This document shows, piece by piece, positions 8,448 to 16,727 of a DNA stretch of 64,000 nt (the first letter of the stretch is position 1; every line of letters begins with the position of its first letter). Source of the stretch: UBA1181 sp963654355 (GTDB taxonomy: Bacteria > Bacteroidota > Bacteroidia > Bacteroidales > Paludibacteraceae). Both the position numbers and the translations under genes were made by a program. The stretch is taken from positions 124,001 to 188,000 of the forward strand of contig CAVKBM010000001.1 of assembly GCA_963654355.1 (NCBI GenBank), given 5' to 3'. Under the pieces are notes generated by a model. It was not told the DNA's origin. It made no database searches and was given only the letters and a program-made list of their open reading frames with translations.

Positions 8448-8783
8448 ATGAAACCGATTTACAACAAGATATTACCTATAAAAGGGTTTGTCGCTATCAA
8501 TCTCTTTGGAATCATCTTCGCACGCAGGGAATACCGTTTGGGTCAAGTAGAATTAAACCACGAGCGAATCCATACGCAACAGATGATAGAAATGCTTTTT
8601 CTGTTTTTCTACTTGTTCTATCTGATAGAATGGTTTATTAAATTAATCTACTATCGGAACTTTATGAAAGCCTATCGCTCCATCTCCTTTGAACGCGAAG
8701 CATATACTTTTCAGCGAGACTTGCAGTATCTGAAGAAGCGAAGAATATTTGCATGGAGAAAGTGGGTAAGAATTAAGGTTTGA
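8448..8783 (+). CDS. Small membrane protein with an HExxH motif, function unknown
   Basis: 111 residues. It holds HERIH at 38-42, a textbook HExxH zinc-protease motif, directly before a hydrophobic segment at about 47-68 that should cross the membrane. A later FEREAY (81-86) could supply the third, glutamate ligand, as in membrane zincins that pair HExxH with a downstream ExxA or ExxxD. A second weaker hydrophobic stretch lies at 10-24, and the tail is strongly basic. I believe similar short proteins occur in other Bacteroidota but know of no assigned role. It stands alone between mnmG and the methyltransferase gene, reading away from mnmG. Protease activity is inference from the motif only. 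Confidence 0.7.
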   Translation: MKPIYNKILPIKGFVAINLFGIIFARREYRLGQVELNHERIHTQQMIEMLFLFFYLFYLIEWFIKLIYYRNFMKAYRSISFEREAYTFQRDLQYLKKRRIFAWRKWVRIKV

Positions 8784-8809
8784 AACTTGTGATTTTTTTG
8801 CTACTTTTG
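8779..8809 (+). promoter_or_regulatory. Bacteroidota-type promoter for the cytosine methyltransferase
   Basis: TTTG at 8779-8782, a 19-nt spacer, then TACTTTTG at 8802-8809. This matches the consensus TTTG-N19-TAnnTTTG in every fixed position, about 26 bp before the ATG at 8835. Confidence 0.8.
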
Positions 8810-8834
8810 AATTAGTTTATATTGAAAAACATAT

Positions 8835-10031
8835 ATGGTATCAGATAGACCTTTAACACATATTGACTGTTTTGCAGGACCTGGTGGCATTTGTACTGGC
8901 TTAACGGCAGCGAGATTTAAAACATTAGTGGCGATAGAATATGTTAAAAGTTGTTGTGATACATATATGGCAAATCACCCTAATGTTTATTGCATAAATT
9001 CCGATATAAGGAATGTTCAACAAAGTGACTTTATCAAATTTATTCCAGAGGATGGAGTAGATTTAGTGACTTCAGGTATGCCTTGTGAAACATTCAGTAT
9101 GGCAGGAACCACTTCAAGATCTTTTTATGATGATAGACAGTTTTTATTTCGTGAAGGAATAAGAATAGCACAGTTATCTAATGCAAAAATGATTTTATTT
9201 GAGAATGTTCCTGGTATCACAACGAAAACAGTTAGTAAAGATGATAAAAAGTTAATAATCGATGTTTTGAAAGAGGAACTTAATGAAGCTGGATATGGTA
9301 ACTTTATAGAGGTTAAATTAATGGCAACTGATTATGGGGTGCCTCAAAAGAGACAAAGATATTTTATTTTAGCATCTCAAAATAAAAGAGTGTATCTCTC
9401 TGCTCCAGATCCAACTACTAAAATACCTGTCACTGTTAGAGAAGCTTTTGCGGGTCTTCCATCTGTAGAGGCTAATTCAGACATTCCTGCATATCATTAC
9501 ACGAACGAAACTTCTGACTATTCCGAGTTAATGAGAAATTTAGAATTTTGGAATAGAACAGAATTTGCGGATGTGGCGAATCAACTGTCTTATCAGGTAC
9601 CTATGCGACATAAGGCATGTACGCTTAAAAGATTTGCTATGATAAGGGAAGGAGAAGGTCTAAAATCTCTATTTGAAAGATTAAGTTCAGAAGAAGTAGA
9701 AGAATTACAAAAAGATGGAACCCTACCAAAAAAAATATTTTCAAAGAGAAATATAAGATTGTCGTTAGATAAGCCCTCTTTAACAGTTACAAGTCATTGT
9801 TTGGATGAAAATATTCATCCTACACAAAATAGAGCTTTAACTGTACGAGAGTGTGCAAGATTACAGTCTTTTCCCGATTCTTATAATTTTTGCGGTGGTC
9901 CGTATATGGTGGGGCATGATAATAGAAAGGTTCAAGATAAATATGAACAAATAGGTGATGCTGTGCCACCATTATTAGCGTATGCTTGGGGAAAAAAAAT
10001 AAGGGAATTACTTAATGATTCTTATTTATAA
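8835..10031 (+). CDS. DNA (cytosine-5-)-methyltransferase
   Basis: Methylates cytosine at C5 in a specific DNA sequence that cannot be read from the protein. All core motifs are present: motif I FAGPGG (13-18, AdoMet binding); motif IV with the PC pair at 83-84 and catalytic C84; motif VI ENV (123-125); motif VIII Q171-R173-R175 in QKRQRYFIL; and a C-terminal TVRECARLQSFPDSY with the GDAVPPLLA end. Motif IV reads MPCETFS where many Dcm-type enzymes have PPCQ.FS. At 398 residues the target-recognition region (about 200-320) is compact. No intact restriction gene is adjacent; a decayed small frame follows 1 bp later. It could be a solitary methyltransferase or the surviving half of an R-M system. 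Confidence 0.93.
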   Translation: MVSDRPLTHIDCFAGPGGICTGLTAARFKTLVAIEYVKSCCDTYMANHPNVYCINSDIRNVQQSDFIKFIPEDGVDLVTSGMPCETFSMAGTTSRSFYDDRQFLFREGIRIAQLSNAKMILFENVPGITTKTVSKDDKKLIIDVLKEELNEAGYGNFIEVKLMATDYGVPQKRQRYFILASQNKRVYLSAPDPTTKIPVTVREAFAGLPSVEANSDIPAYHYTNETSDYSELMRNLEFWNRTEFADVANQLSYQVPMRHKACTLKRFAMIREGEGLKSLFERLSSEEVEELQKDGTLPKKIFSKRNIRLSLDKPSLTVTSHCLDENIHPTQNRALTVRECARLQSFPDSYNFCGGPYMVGHDNRKVQDKYEQIGDAVPPLLAYAWGKKIRELLNDSYL

Positions 10032-10032
10032 T

Positions 10033-10334
10033 ATGGAAAAGAAAATTTTTGATTATTGTGAAAAAAAGTACAATGAGATTTTTTCTATAGTACAAAAGAA
10101 ATTGATAAGAGCAACAAAAAGAAAAATATCGGATTTATCGGAACAAAAACAAAATGAAATAGAAAATAAAAGAACGGGTGGCATGGAATGTATGTTCTTT
10201 CATATAGCGAGAATGTTGACAGAATCTATGGTATAGACCCTAACTTTAATATTATTAAGGAGCATACTCTGAAAGCGTTTAATCAATGGCATAAAGATAG
10301 AATGGGCTTTGTTCAAGATTGGAGAGCAGATTAG
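10033..10334 (+). pseudogene. Small gene after the methyltransferase, probably frameshifted
   Basis: A 67-residue lysine-rich frame starts with ATG at 10033, right after the methyltransferase stop, and ends at 10236. A different frame continues the same look to 10334, with the segment RIYGIDPNFNIIKEHTL and the end QWHKDRMGFVQDWRAD. Joined near 10190-10236 the two would give about 100 residues, so one frameshift is likely. I recognise no family. Its position suggests an accessory or nuclease partner of the methyltransferase, but nothing in the sequence proves that. A sequencing error is equally possible. Confidence 0.45.
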
Positions 10335-10600
10335 AATTCTTATTATTCTCACTCAATTTATGATGAAAGAATTTATTAAATATTTGATTTTCAGAATTTA
10401 CCAAAATATTTTTCCTCAAAATATAGCCTATTACCAAAATTTAAAATCATTTTAATGCCTATTACCGAAATATTTGTTGTAGATGAAATCTTTATTTGAC
10501 TAAAAATTCTCCCTTTCTTCCGATTTTTTCTACCTCTCCCTTTCTACTTCTTTCTACTTTTGTAGCATTCAGTTACACATACACTTATGTCTATTTATCT
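10335..10600. other. Intergenic region with short direct repeats and a -7 box
   Basis: No gene seen. An AT-rich stretch holds the word GCCTATTACCRAAAT twice (10426-10440 and 10457-10471, 31 bp apart) plus a third, weaker TTACCAAAAT at 10398. A -7 box for the pectate lyase gene lies at 10555. Confidence 0.5.
10555..10562 (+). promoter_or_regulatory. -7 box upstream of the pectate lyase gene
   Basis: TACTTTTG, a full match to TAnnTTTG, 38 bp before the ATG at 10601. It lies inside the longest open frame (which opens at 10496), so it argues for the later start. No clear -33 TTTG at the proper distance. Confidence 0.55.
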
Positions 10601-13396
10601 ATGAAAAACAATTGTCTAAAAAGTTTAATTCTGTCGTTGCTTTTGTCTTCAACTTTTTCGGCTGTCGCTGAGATTTTTGTTGATATAGACAAATCTGGCA
10701 GAAACTCAAGCGAGGTTACTGAGACTGGCTATACGGCTTGGACTCCAGATGTTTCAAATACGCTTACCGTATCGGGGGTTACTTTCAAGATGACTTCGGA
10801 TGCAAGCTCTGGTTCTTTGTCTACCAACTGGTATAAGGCGGGCGTGCAGTCGCCTTCCTATGCTCGGTTGGTGTGCGACTGTGCTTACATCAAAGATTGT
10901 ACTTCAAAAGATGCGGCAATTGTCCTTGAAATTTCGGGTCTTTCTGCAGGTACACATACGCTACTCTCCTATCATAACGCGGTCGATGATTTCAGTTCAT
11001 CTACTCTTTGTAGCATGGACATTTATGTGGATGGCAAAAAGGTGCTATCTAATATTGAACCTACAAAACGTGCGATTTCAACGGCAGAATCAAAGACTGC
11101 CTACATATCTTTTAACGCTACAGATGGAAAGTCTGTTACTATCAAATATGTGGTCAACACCTCTTCTTCAGTCAACACTTACAATGTCTATTTGAACGGT
11201 TTCGCTTTGGATGTGCCAAACGCATCGGATCAGGCTTCTGCTCCGTCGCCTTCTAATAACGATAAACACGTGGATGCTGATGATGGTAAGACGTTAATGC
11301 TCTCTTGGACTGCGGCTTCGTCTGCTAAATCGCATAACATCTATTTCGGAACGGATAGTGCATCTGTTGCTTTTGCGTCTCCTTCTTCTGATCTATATAA
11401 AGGAAATACCTCTTCTGCATATTACTCTGTGTCAAATCTTTCTTGCAACAGTGTTTACTACTGGCGTGTGGATGAGGTAACTTCAAGTGGTTCAGTTACG
11501 AAAGGTACTGTTTGGAATTTCCGCCCTCGTCGTTTGGCATTTCCTGGTGCTGAGGGTTATGGAAAATATGCTACGGGTGGTCGTGGAGGAAAGGTTGTTT
11601 ATGTTACAAATTTGAATGATGATGGTGAGGGAAGTTTTCGCCAGGCTATCACAAATGAGATTGGTCCTCGTACAATCGTTTTTGCTGTTTCTGGTGTCAT
11701 TGAGCTGAAATCTCGATTGACTTGTTCTTCGGATTATGTTACAATTGCTGGTCAAACCGCTCCTGGTCGTGGTATATGTATCAAAGCTGCTCCTTTTGGT
11801 GTAGGTAGCGAATCTATTTGCCAATTTATCCGTGTGCGCTTGGGTAGTGGTGATACTTACGATGGGTTAGGTATGGCTGGTGCGAAATATTCTATTACCG
11901 ACCACTGTTCTATTGGTTGGACAATTGATGAAGCCTTTAGTTCTCGAAATGCTAAAAATATGACGTTACAAAAAACGTTGATTTCGGAAGCATTGAATAT
12001 TGCTGGTCATAAAAATTATCCTGAAGGTACGGGTCACGGCTACGCCGCTACCATAGGTGGTGACGTTGGCTCTTTTCATCATAATCTTTTGGCTCATAAT
12101 TATGGTCGTAATTGGTCTATGGGTGGTGGACTTGATGGAAATGGCTATTATGCAGGTCGTTTGGATATTTTCAACAATGTGATTTACAATTTTGGTGGTC
12201 GTGTAACTGATGGTGGTGCGATGGAGGTTAATTTTGTTGGCAATTACTACAAAAAAGGTGCAGCTTCAAAATTGAATTATACGCTTTCTGCTGATCTTGA
12301 GGGTGCGGGTAAAGGCTATCAGGCTTACTATTTCCACAATAATATTCTTCAAGAAAAAGATGGTTCTTACATTTACGATGGAACAAACGACGAGTGTGGA
12401 CGACAATACACACTTTCCAACGGACAGCAACTAACTTGGAATGTTTGGAATTCAAATCCTTTCTTTGAGTCGCAAGCTACGATAGAGTCTGCTCAATGTG
12501 CCTACAAAACGGTGCTTTCGGATGTTGGTTGTAATATGCCTGTCTTTGACGATCATGATGTTCGTATGGTTAACGAAACTTTGAATGGAACATACTCATG
12601 TACTGGAGCAAAGACAAATTTGGGCGGTATCATTGATGCTAACAGTGAATCAAAAGAGGGCGATTATAGTTATTATATTTCTGAAACTCGCCCTTCTGAT
12701 TTTGATTCCGATTTGGATGGTCTTCCTGATTGGTATGAGGATGTGATTGAAACAAATAAAAATTCTGCTTCAGGAGATTTCTCTGATGCTAATGCCGACC
12801 CAAATGGAGATGGATACACAAACTTGGAAGATTATCTTTACTATATGTCTGTTCCTCATGTTGAGTTGGAAAAAGGTATTTCAAAAACATTCAATTTGAC
12901 CGACTATTTTATAGGATTTTCAAAAACATCTCCGTCTTACTCTGTTGCTGAAAATTCTTCAAATTTGACTATTTCAATTAATGGTTCTAAATTAACGGTT
13001 TCATCGGAGAAAGGCGGTGTCTATTACTACAAGGTGAAGGTAAAAGATAATCAAGGCGATGTGATGACTCGGACTTTCGCTGTTTATGTTGAGGGTAGCA
13101 CAGAAACTCGCGACCCAGTGGCAGCTGTCTATACGAGCGAGTCAACTTATTTTATCGCTCCGAATCCTGCAATAGACGATGCAAGATTGTATATTAAATC
13201 CGACCAACCATTCTCTAATTGCCAATATTCAATTTTTAATATTCAAGGTATCATCGGTGAAATGGGAACCTTTAATTTAACATCAGGTGAAAATATCGTT
13301 AATCTAAATTTTTCAGATTATCTCGAAGGAATTTATTTTGTTAAGGTTACGACACCATCTTTTACAAAATTCGTAAAGGTACTTGTAAGAAGGTAG
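10601..13396 (+). CDS. Secreted pectate lyase (PL1-like) with T9SS type A tail
   Basis: Cleaves pectin or polygalacturonate by beta-elimination outside the cell. The start at 10601 gives a clean signal peptide (residues 1-23) and lies after the -7 box. Layout of the 931 residues: an adhesive or carbohydrate-binding-like domain (about 24-205), a fibronectin-III-like domain (225-308), then the PL1 beta-helix from RRLAFPGAEGYG (311) through YATGGRGGKVVYVTNL, TIAGQTAPGRGICIK and TDHCSIGWTIDE to about 680. A calcium-type DSDLDGLPDWYED segment follows, and finally a Por-secretion-type tail (FIAPNPAIDDARLYI ... GIYFVKVTT ... KFVKVLVRR). A strong terminator follows. No SusC/SusD pair is adjacent, so it is not in a classic pectin PUL. 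Confidence 0.88.
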   Translation: MKNNCLKSLILSLLLSSTFSAVAEIFVDIDKSGRNSSEVTETGYTAWTPDVSNTLTVSGVTFKMTSDASSGSLSTNWYKAGVQSPSYARLVCDCAYIKDCTSKDAAIVLEISGLSAGTHTLLSYHNAVDDFSSSTLCSMDIYVDGKKVLSNIEPTKRAISTAESKTAYISFNATDGKSVTIKYVVNTSSSVNTYNVYLNGFALDVPNASDQASAPSPSNNDKHVDADDGKTLMLSWTAASSAKSHNIYFGTDSASVAFASPSSDLYKGNTSSAYYSVSNLSCNSVYYWRVDEVTSSGSVTKGTVWNFRPRRLAFPGAEGYGKYATGGRGGKVVYVTNLNDDGEGSFRQAITNEIGPRTIVFAVSGVIELKSRLTCSSDYVTIAGQTAPGRGICIKAAPFGVGSESICQFIRVRLGSGDTYDGLGMAGAKYSITDHCSIGWTIDEAFSSRNAKNMTLQKTLISEALNIAGHKNYPEGTGHGYAATIGGDVGSFHHNLLAHNYGRNWSMGGGLDGNGYYAGRLDIFNNVIYNFGGRVTDGGAMEVNFVGNYYKKGAASKLNYTLSADLEGAGKGYQAYYFHNNILQEKDGSYIYDGTNDECGRQYTLSNGQQLTWNVWNSNPFFESQATIESAQCAYKTVLSDVGCNMPVFDDHDVRMVNETLNGTYSCTGAKTNLGGIIDANSESKEGDYSYYISETRPSDFDSDLDGLPDWYEDVIETNKNSASGDFSDANADPNGDGYTNLEDYLYYMSVPHVELEKGISKTFNLTDYFIGFSKTSPSYSVAENSSNLTISINGSKLTVSSEKGGVYYYKVKVKDNQGDVMTRTFAVYVEGSTETRDPVAAVYTSESTYFIAPNPAIDDARLYIKSDQPFSNCQYSIFNIQGIIGEMGTFNLTSGENIVNLNFSDYLEGIYFVKVTTPSFTKFVKVLVRR

Positions 13397-13417
13397 TGTA
13401 ATTTTTATTTCTTGAAT

Positions 13418-13458
13418 AAAACTCATAGACTGTCTTTATTAGTCTATGAGTTTTTTTT
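13418..13458 (+). terminator. strong intrinsic terminator after the pectate lyase gene
   Basis: A perfect 14-bp stem (13418-13431 with 13441-13454) with a 9-nt loop runs into eight T residues. The -7 box of the next gene follows directly. Confidence 0.9.
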
Positions 13459-13464
13459 ATTACT

Positions 13465-13472
13465 TATCTTTG
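13465..13472 (+). promoter_or_regulatory. -7 box of the lipoprotein gene
   Basis: TATCTTTG matches TAnnTTTG, 30 bp before the ATG at 13502. It supports that start over the in-frame ATG at 13412, which would sit inside the terminator. Confidence 0.6.
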
Positions 13473-13501
13473 TAACTATTCAAAATAAAAATATAGTGTG
13501 T

Positions 13502-14074
13502 ATGAGAAACAATAAGTTTTATTTGGGTGGTGTTAACGTGTTTTCTGCCATAATTTTTTTACTAACGGCGTGTGGTGGAAACGCAAACAATGACAAGACA
13601 ACGCAGATTGATTCCGAGGGTGTGATTGTGGAAGACTCATTAAAAAATTCGGTGATTGAAACAGATGTTTCAGTTGAATCTATCGTAAATAATAAGCAGA
13701 AGACCGATTTTCAGGGTATATTCTCTGCTGAGGTTCAACCTAATGGATCTGTCTATGTTTCGTTCAATGACGAAAAAGCAAAAAAAGCTTGCGAAAAAAT
13801 AGGAATACCTTATAGAACGGGAGCAAGTCCGTATTTAGTTGAGGATTTAGATGGCAAATGTGTTGAGGTGTTGGCATCTAACCCAGGAAATGGCGATAAT
13901 TGGATGCTTTATATGCTCAAGGAGGATGGTCACATTGCAATATTAAGTTTGATAGATGCGGTTTCAACGGGAAGTTTTGCCTGTAGTGGAAACTTACATG
14001 GGTTTGAGAATGTTATTGGTTTCAAAGTCTTAACAGACGAGAGTGCGACAGGTGTCTATGCGGTCTTGCAATAG
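13502..14074 (+). CDS. Putative lipoprotein, function unknown
   Basis: 190 residues. The N-terminus MRNNKFYLGG is followed by a hydrophobic stretch and lipobox LTAC with C24 as the lipidated residue, so it should be an outer- or inner-membrane lipoprotein. The mature part opens with a charged, probably disordered linker (about 25-60). A compact domain then contains FSAEVQPNGSVYVSFNDEKAKKA and a C-terminal VIGFKVLTDESATGVYAVLQ. I recognise no family. It has its own promoter element, and a bidirectional terminator separates it from the convergent CotH gene, so it is monocistronic. Confidence 0.75.
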   Translation: MRNNKFYLGGVNVFSAIIFLLTACGGNANNDKTTQIDSEGVIVEDSLKNSVIETDVSVESIVNNKQKTDFQGIFSAEVQPNGSVYVSFNDEKAKKACEKIGIPYRTGASPYLVEDLDGKCVEVLASNPGNGDNWMLYMLKEDGHIAILSLIDAVSTGSFACSGNLHGFENVIGFKVLTDESATGVYAVLQ

Positions 14075-14110
14075 ACAAAAAGCCTCGCTATCGTTAGCGA
14101 GGCTTTTTGT
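14075..14110. terminator. bidirectional terminator between convergent genes
   Basis: A perfect 16-bp stem with a TCGT loop: ACAAAAAGCCTCGCTA against its exact complement. The A-run and T-run at the two ends let it work on both strands, for the lipoprotein gene (+) and the CotH gene (-). Confidence 0.92.
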
Positions 14111-14135
14111 AGTTATTGTCTGATGAAAGCATGTT

Positions 14136-15617
14136 TCAGGGTGTAACGATATTATTATAATATTTATCTAACAATTCTACCTGTGCAGAAAACCATGTTT
14201 CCAGATTGTTGAATTGCTCCTCGTGTGATGTTTTTAGATTCCATTTCTGTTCATCTCGCTCCATTGCGCAATAGAGCTGTGCGTAGTAATTCTCAATTTT
14301 GGTATATATTTGTGGAATAAGATTGGTTTTTATTTCATTCCATCTTGCTTTAAAATCGTCAACAAATGCCTGTTCATAGAAGAGTTGGGTGAAGAATGGA
14401 CAAACTCCATTGTTATTGGTTGCTACATTATAATTGATTGTTTCTGTTTGCTGACCTGGTCGCCCGCCTCCCCAGCCACCTCCTCCCCAACTGCTGCCTG
14501 AGGTGGTTTTAGTAACTAATAAAGATCCGTTTTCACCGAAGTATTTTCTACTGGTGTACATGTCTGTCCAGTCAAAATCAAAGCCTCCATCAAAATCCCA
14601 AAGAGGACCCATGTGCCATAAACTGTCCTTCTCTGTGTAGCGGTAGAGAAACATACTGCGAGGGGCTTGCAACTCCACGTTATAAACCAAATCTTGGATA
14701 ATCAGATAGTCAATAAAGCTCTGCATATCCATGATTTTCTTTACCTCTGTGTATTTATGCTGTGCGATTAGGTCTGCTAAATTCTTGAACTCTGTCTTCA
14801 CCTCTTCTTTTCGTGTGTCTGTCAACAATTCGTCTTTCGGATATTTGATGCAAACAGGAATCTTGCTTGAGAAAGAAGTATTATAAAAATTATCGGTTGC
14901 ATCGGGTGATTCCGAAGGTCCGTCGTCAACGTCCAAAGAAAGGAGTATACCTGTGGAATCTTTCACTTCTACTCGGTTCTTTCCTTGCTTAATTTGTTCA
15001 GTTAGAAGGTAGAGACCCTTATACTCTCCGTTAAAATATACTTCACAAAAGCGAGAGTGGCAATTGAAATCTAATCCGACGTAGTCGCCCATTTCAAAAA
15101 CCATCGCATTCATCAGATATGTAGGGTCGCGGTAGTTCGCCAAGAGAGCAAAGACTTTTGCCTTCTTTAATCCTAAAAGTTTGCTTTTCTTATCTAATTT
15201 TAAACGGTATGGCTTTTTGTCATACCAAAGCCAGGTGGAATTTCCTCGCCCTCGTATTTGCGCTGTTAAAGTTTCCGTGTCATCAAACATGTCATATCCT
15301 TTGATGGTTACGGTACAGTTTGTGTATTCTTCTCGCAAAATGGAATCGTTTTCTGCTTCAATGAACATTTCTGCTACTTTGCATGTGTCGCCAACAACGA
15401 TACTGTCAATGTTCGCTTTGGCAATCTTGTAAAAAGCATTGTTCTTAAACTTCAGATCTACAGTGTCGTTGATTAACAGCATTGTATCTACCTTCGTATG
15501 TTCGTAGACATTGTATTTACCATCGTTGCGGTAGAAATGAAGTTCTGTTCCCATTGCTAGGATAGCCGTTGCACTGACCACTGTTGCCAGCAACGTTTTC
15601 TTCAAAAATTTATTCAT
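14136..15617 (-). CDS. CotH-family protein, probable secreted kinase-like protein
   Basis: CotH proteins have an atypical protein-kinase fold; the Bacillus spore-coat member is a protein kinase. Family marks: IRGRGNSTW (121-129), KKPYRLKLDKK, NYRDPTYLMNAMVFEMG, the GLYLLTEQI strand, and the DxD-containing GPLWDFDGGFDFDW. A signal peptide is at about 1-23. The 493 residues include a glycine/tryptophan-rich insert (SSWGGGGWGGGRPGQQ) late in the kinase-like domain. No T9SS tail is seen. It begins 29 bp after the WaaP-like kinase gene and probably shares its transcript. Substrate unknown; the assignment to CotH is firm, kinase activity inferred. Confidence 0.85.
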   Translation of the reverse strand: MNKFLKKTLLATVVSATAILAMGTELHFYRNDGKYNVYEHTKVDTMLLINDTVDLKFKNNAFYKIAKANIDSIVVGDTCKVAEMFIEAENDSILREEYTNCTVTIKGYDMFDDTETLTAQIRGRGNSTWLWYDKKPYRLKLDKKSKLLGLKKAKVFALLANYRDPTYLMNAMVFEMGDYVGLDFNCHSRFCEVYFNGEYKGLYLLTEQIKQGKNRVEVKDSTGILLSLDVDDGPSESPDATDNFYNTSFSSKIPVCIKYPKDELLTDTRKEEVKTEFKNLADLIAQHKYTEVKKIMDMQSFIDYLIIQDLVYNVELQAPRSMFLYRYTEKDSLWHMGPLWDFDGGFDFDWTDMYTSRKYFGENGSLLVTKTTSGSSWGGGGWGGGRPGQQTETINYNVATNNNGVCPFFTQLFYEQAFVDDFKARWNEIKTNLIPQIYTKIENYYAQLYCAMERDEQKWNLKTSHEEQFNNLETWFSAQVELLDKYYNNIVTP

Positions 15618-15646
15618 GGTAGTAAATTTGTGTTTGATAAAATTTT

Positions 15647-16417
15647 TTATTTCTTCTTGAATAGTTGTTTCAAACGATATCTTCGCTCACGTTTGAACCA
15701 TTCTATATTTCTATATTTCATAATTAGTTCGACGCACGTTTTTTCGTCGTATCCCATTGCTTCAGCGTATGCTTTACCTGCTGTTTTGAAGAATATGTCA
15801 GGCGCATACATTCTGCAGAAATTCTTGCAGCCTGTTTTCATATCTATTTTGCAGAATTTCATTCTGTTGATGTCAATGATAGAAAAATCAAAGGTTCCAT
15901 TGTTATTTTTCTTATAAAGAATGTTACCTGGAGAATAGTCTATGTGGAGTATGTTTTTCTTGTGAAGTTCTGCAGTGAATTTACCGAACGCGATAGTTAA
16001 GTCTTTGATTTTTTCAAAATCTTTTTCTTCAGAAGCAATGCGCATGTTGCCGTCTAATGGTGTGTGTAGGCAGATGAAAAATGATCGGTTTAGAAGTCCG
16101 TAACTTTTTTCTTCGATGAAAGCGACAGGTTCGGGTGTCATTATATTTTTGGAAATAACCTTTAAAGCATACTCGTAAGCACGTCGTGCTTTAGTCTCCC
16201 TGAAAAAAGTATATGCAATTTTGTTAATAAAGATAGGTACTTTATACGATTTTACATTGAGGGAGTAATGGATTCCTTTCCCTTTATCCTCCACATCATA
16301 AATCTTGATTTCGTTTCTTGCCTTGTAGATAGTTATTCCTTCTTTTTCAAAGATGTATGGAATGCTATGAATGAACGATGAAAGCGCAGAATATTTTGGA
16401 TTTATAACGATTTTCAT
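15647..16417 (-). CDS. Lipopolysaccharide kinase-like protein (Kdo/WaaP/InaA family)
   Basis: A cytoplasmic small-molecule kinase that likely phosphorylates an LPS core sugar. The 256 residues carry the kinase catalytic loop HIDYSPGN (158-165, with catalytic D160 and N165) and a metal-binding aspartate in IIDINRMKF (D182). The cysteine-bearing C-terminus (TGCKNFCRMYAPD) and basic end RRYRLKQLFKKK fit an enzyme near the inner-membrane face. It is first in a two-gene unit with the CotH gene. Its -7 box (TACTTTTG, minus strand) lies 23 bp upstream. The exact acceptor is not readable. Confidence 0.8.
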   Translation of the reverse strand: MKIVINPKYSALSSFIHSIPYIFEKEGITIYKARNEIKIYDVEDKGKGIHYSLNVKSYKVPIFINKIAYTFFRETKARRAYEYALKVISKNIMTPEPVAFIEEKSYGLLNRSFFICLHTPLDGNMRIASEEKDFEKIKDLTIAFGKFTAELHKKNILHIDYSPGNILYKKNNNGTFDFSIIDINRMKFCKIDMKTGCKNFCRMYAPDIFFKTAGKAYAEAMGYDEKTCVELIMKYRNIEWFKRERRYRLKQLFKKK

Positions 16418-16440
16418 AGAAAACTGATTTTTTAGAGAAA

Positions 16441-16448
16441 CAAAAGTA
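16441..16448 (-). promoter_or_regulatory. -7 box of the WaaP-like/CotH unit
   Basis: The minus strand reads TACTTTTG (TAnnTTTG). A near -33 (CTTG, about 18 nt away) is present but imperfect. Confidence 0.55.
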
Positions 16449-16616
16449 ACTTAATTTTTATGAAATCAAGTGTAAGAGTTAAACTTATGAGTTTGAAGAA
16501 GACATAGCAAAGTGTCAAATAAAGCGAAAAATCTCAACAAAAAGATTTCTCTCAAAGTTAAAGGATTCTCAAAAATCTTCTTATTTTCGCAATAGATTTT
16601 AAATCCGAAATTTTTC

Positions 16617-16624
16617 TAATTTTG
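16617..16624 (+). promoter_or_regulatory. -7 box of the frdCAB operon
   Basis: TAATTTTG matches TAnnTTTG about 104 bp before the frdC ATG, which implies a long untranslated leader of roughly 95 nt. No exact -33 TTTG is seen. Confidence 0.5.
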
Positions 16625-16727
16625 TAGATTTGAAAGTGTTTCCTTATATCCTATATGTTGATGTGGGTTTTATTTTGCATTGAAGAAAACTATAAACATA
16701 AAAATATTCATTTAAATTCAAAAACTT

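Larger units (their letters stand above)
16418..16727. other. divergent promoter region between the WaaP-like gene and frdC
   Basis: 310 bp without a gene. It holds a -7 box for each direction and little else; no long inverted repeat or attenuator is apparent. Confidence 0.6.

Noticed and set aside
10496..10600. The upstream start for the pectate lyase (35 extra residues)
   Set aside because: The -7 box at 10555 lies inside it, and the signal peptide begins at 10601.
13412..13501. The 13412 start of the lipoprotein
   Set aside because: It lies within the terminator and ahead of the -7 box; the lipobox start at 13502 fits.
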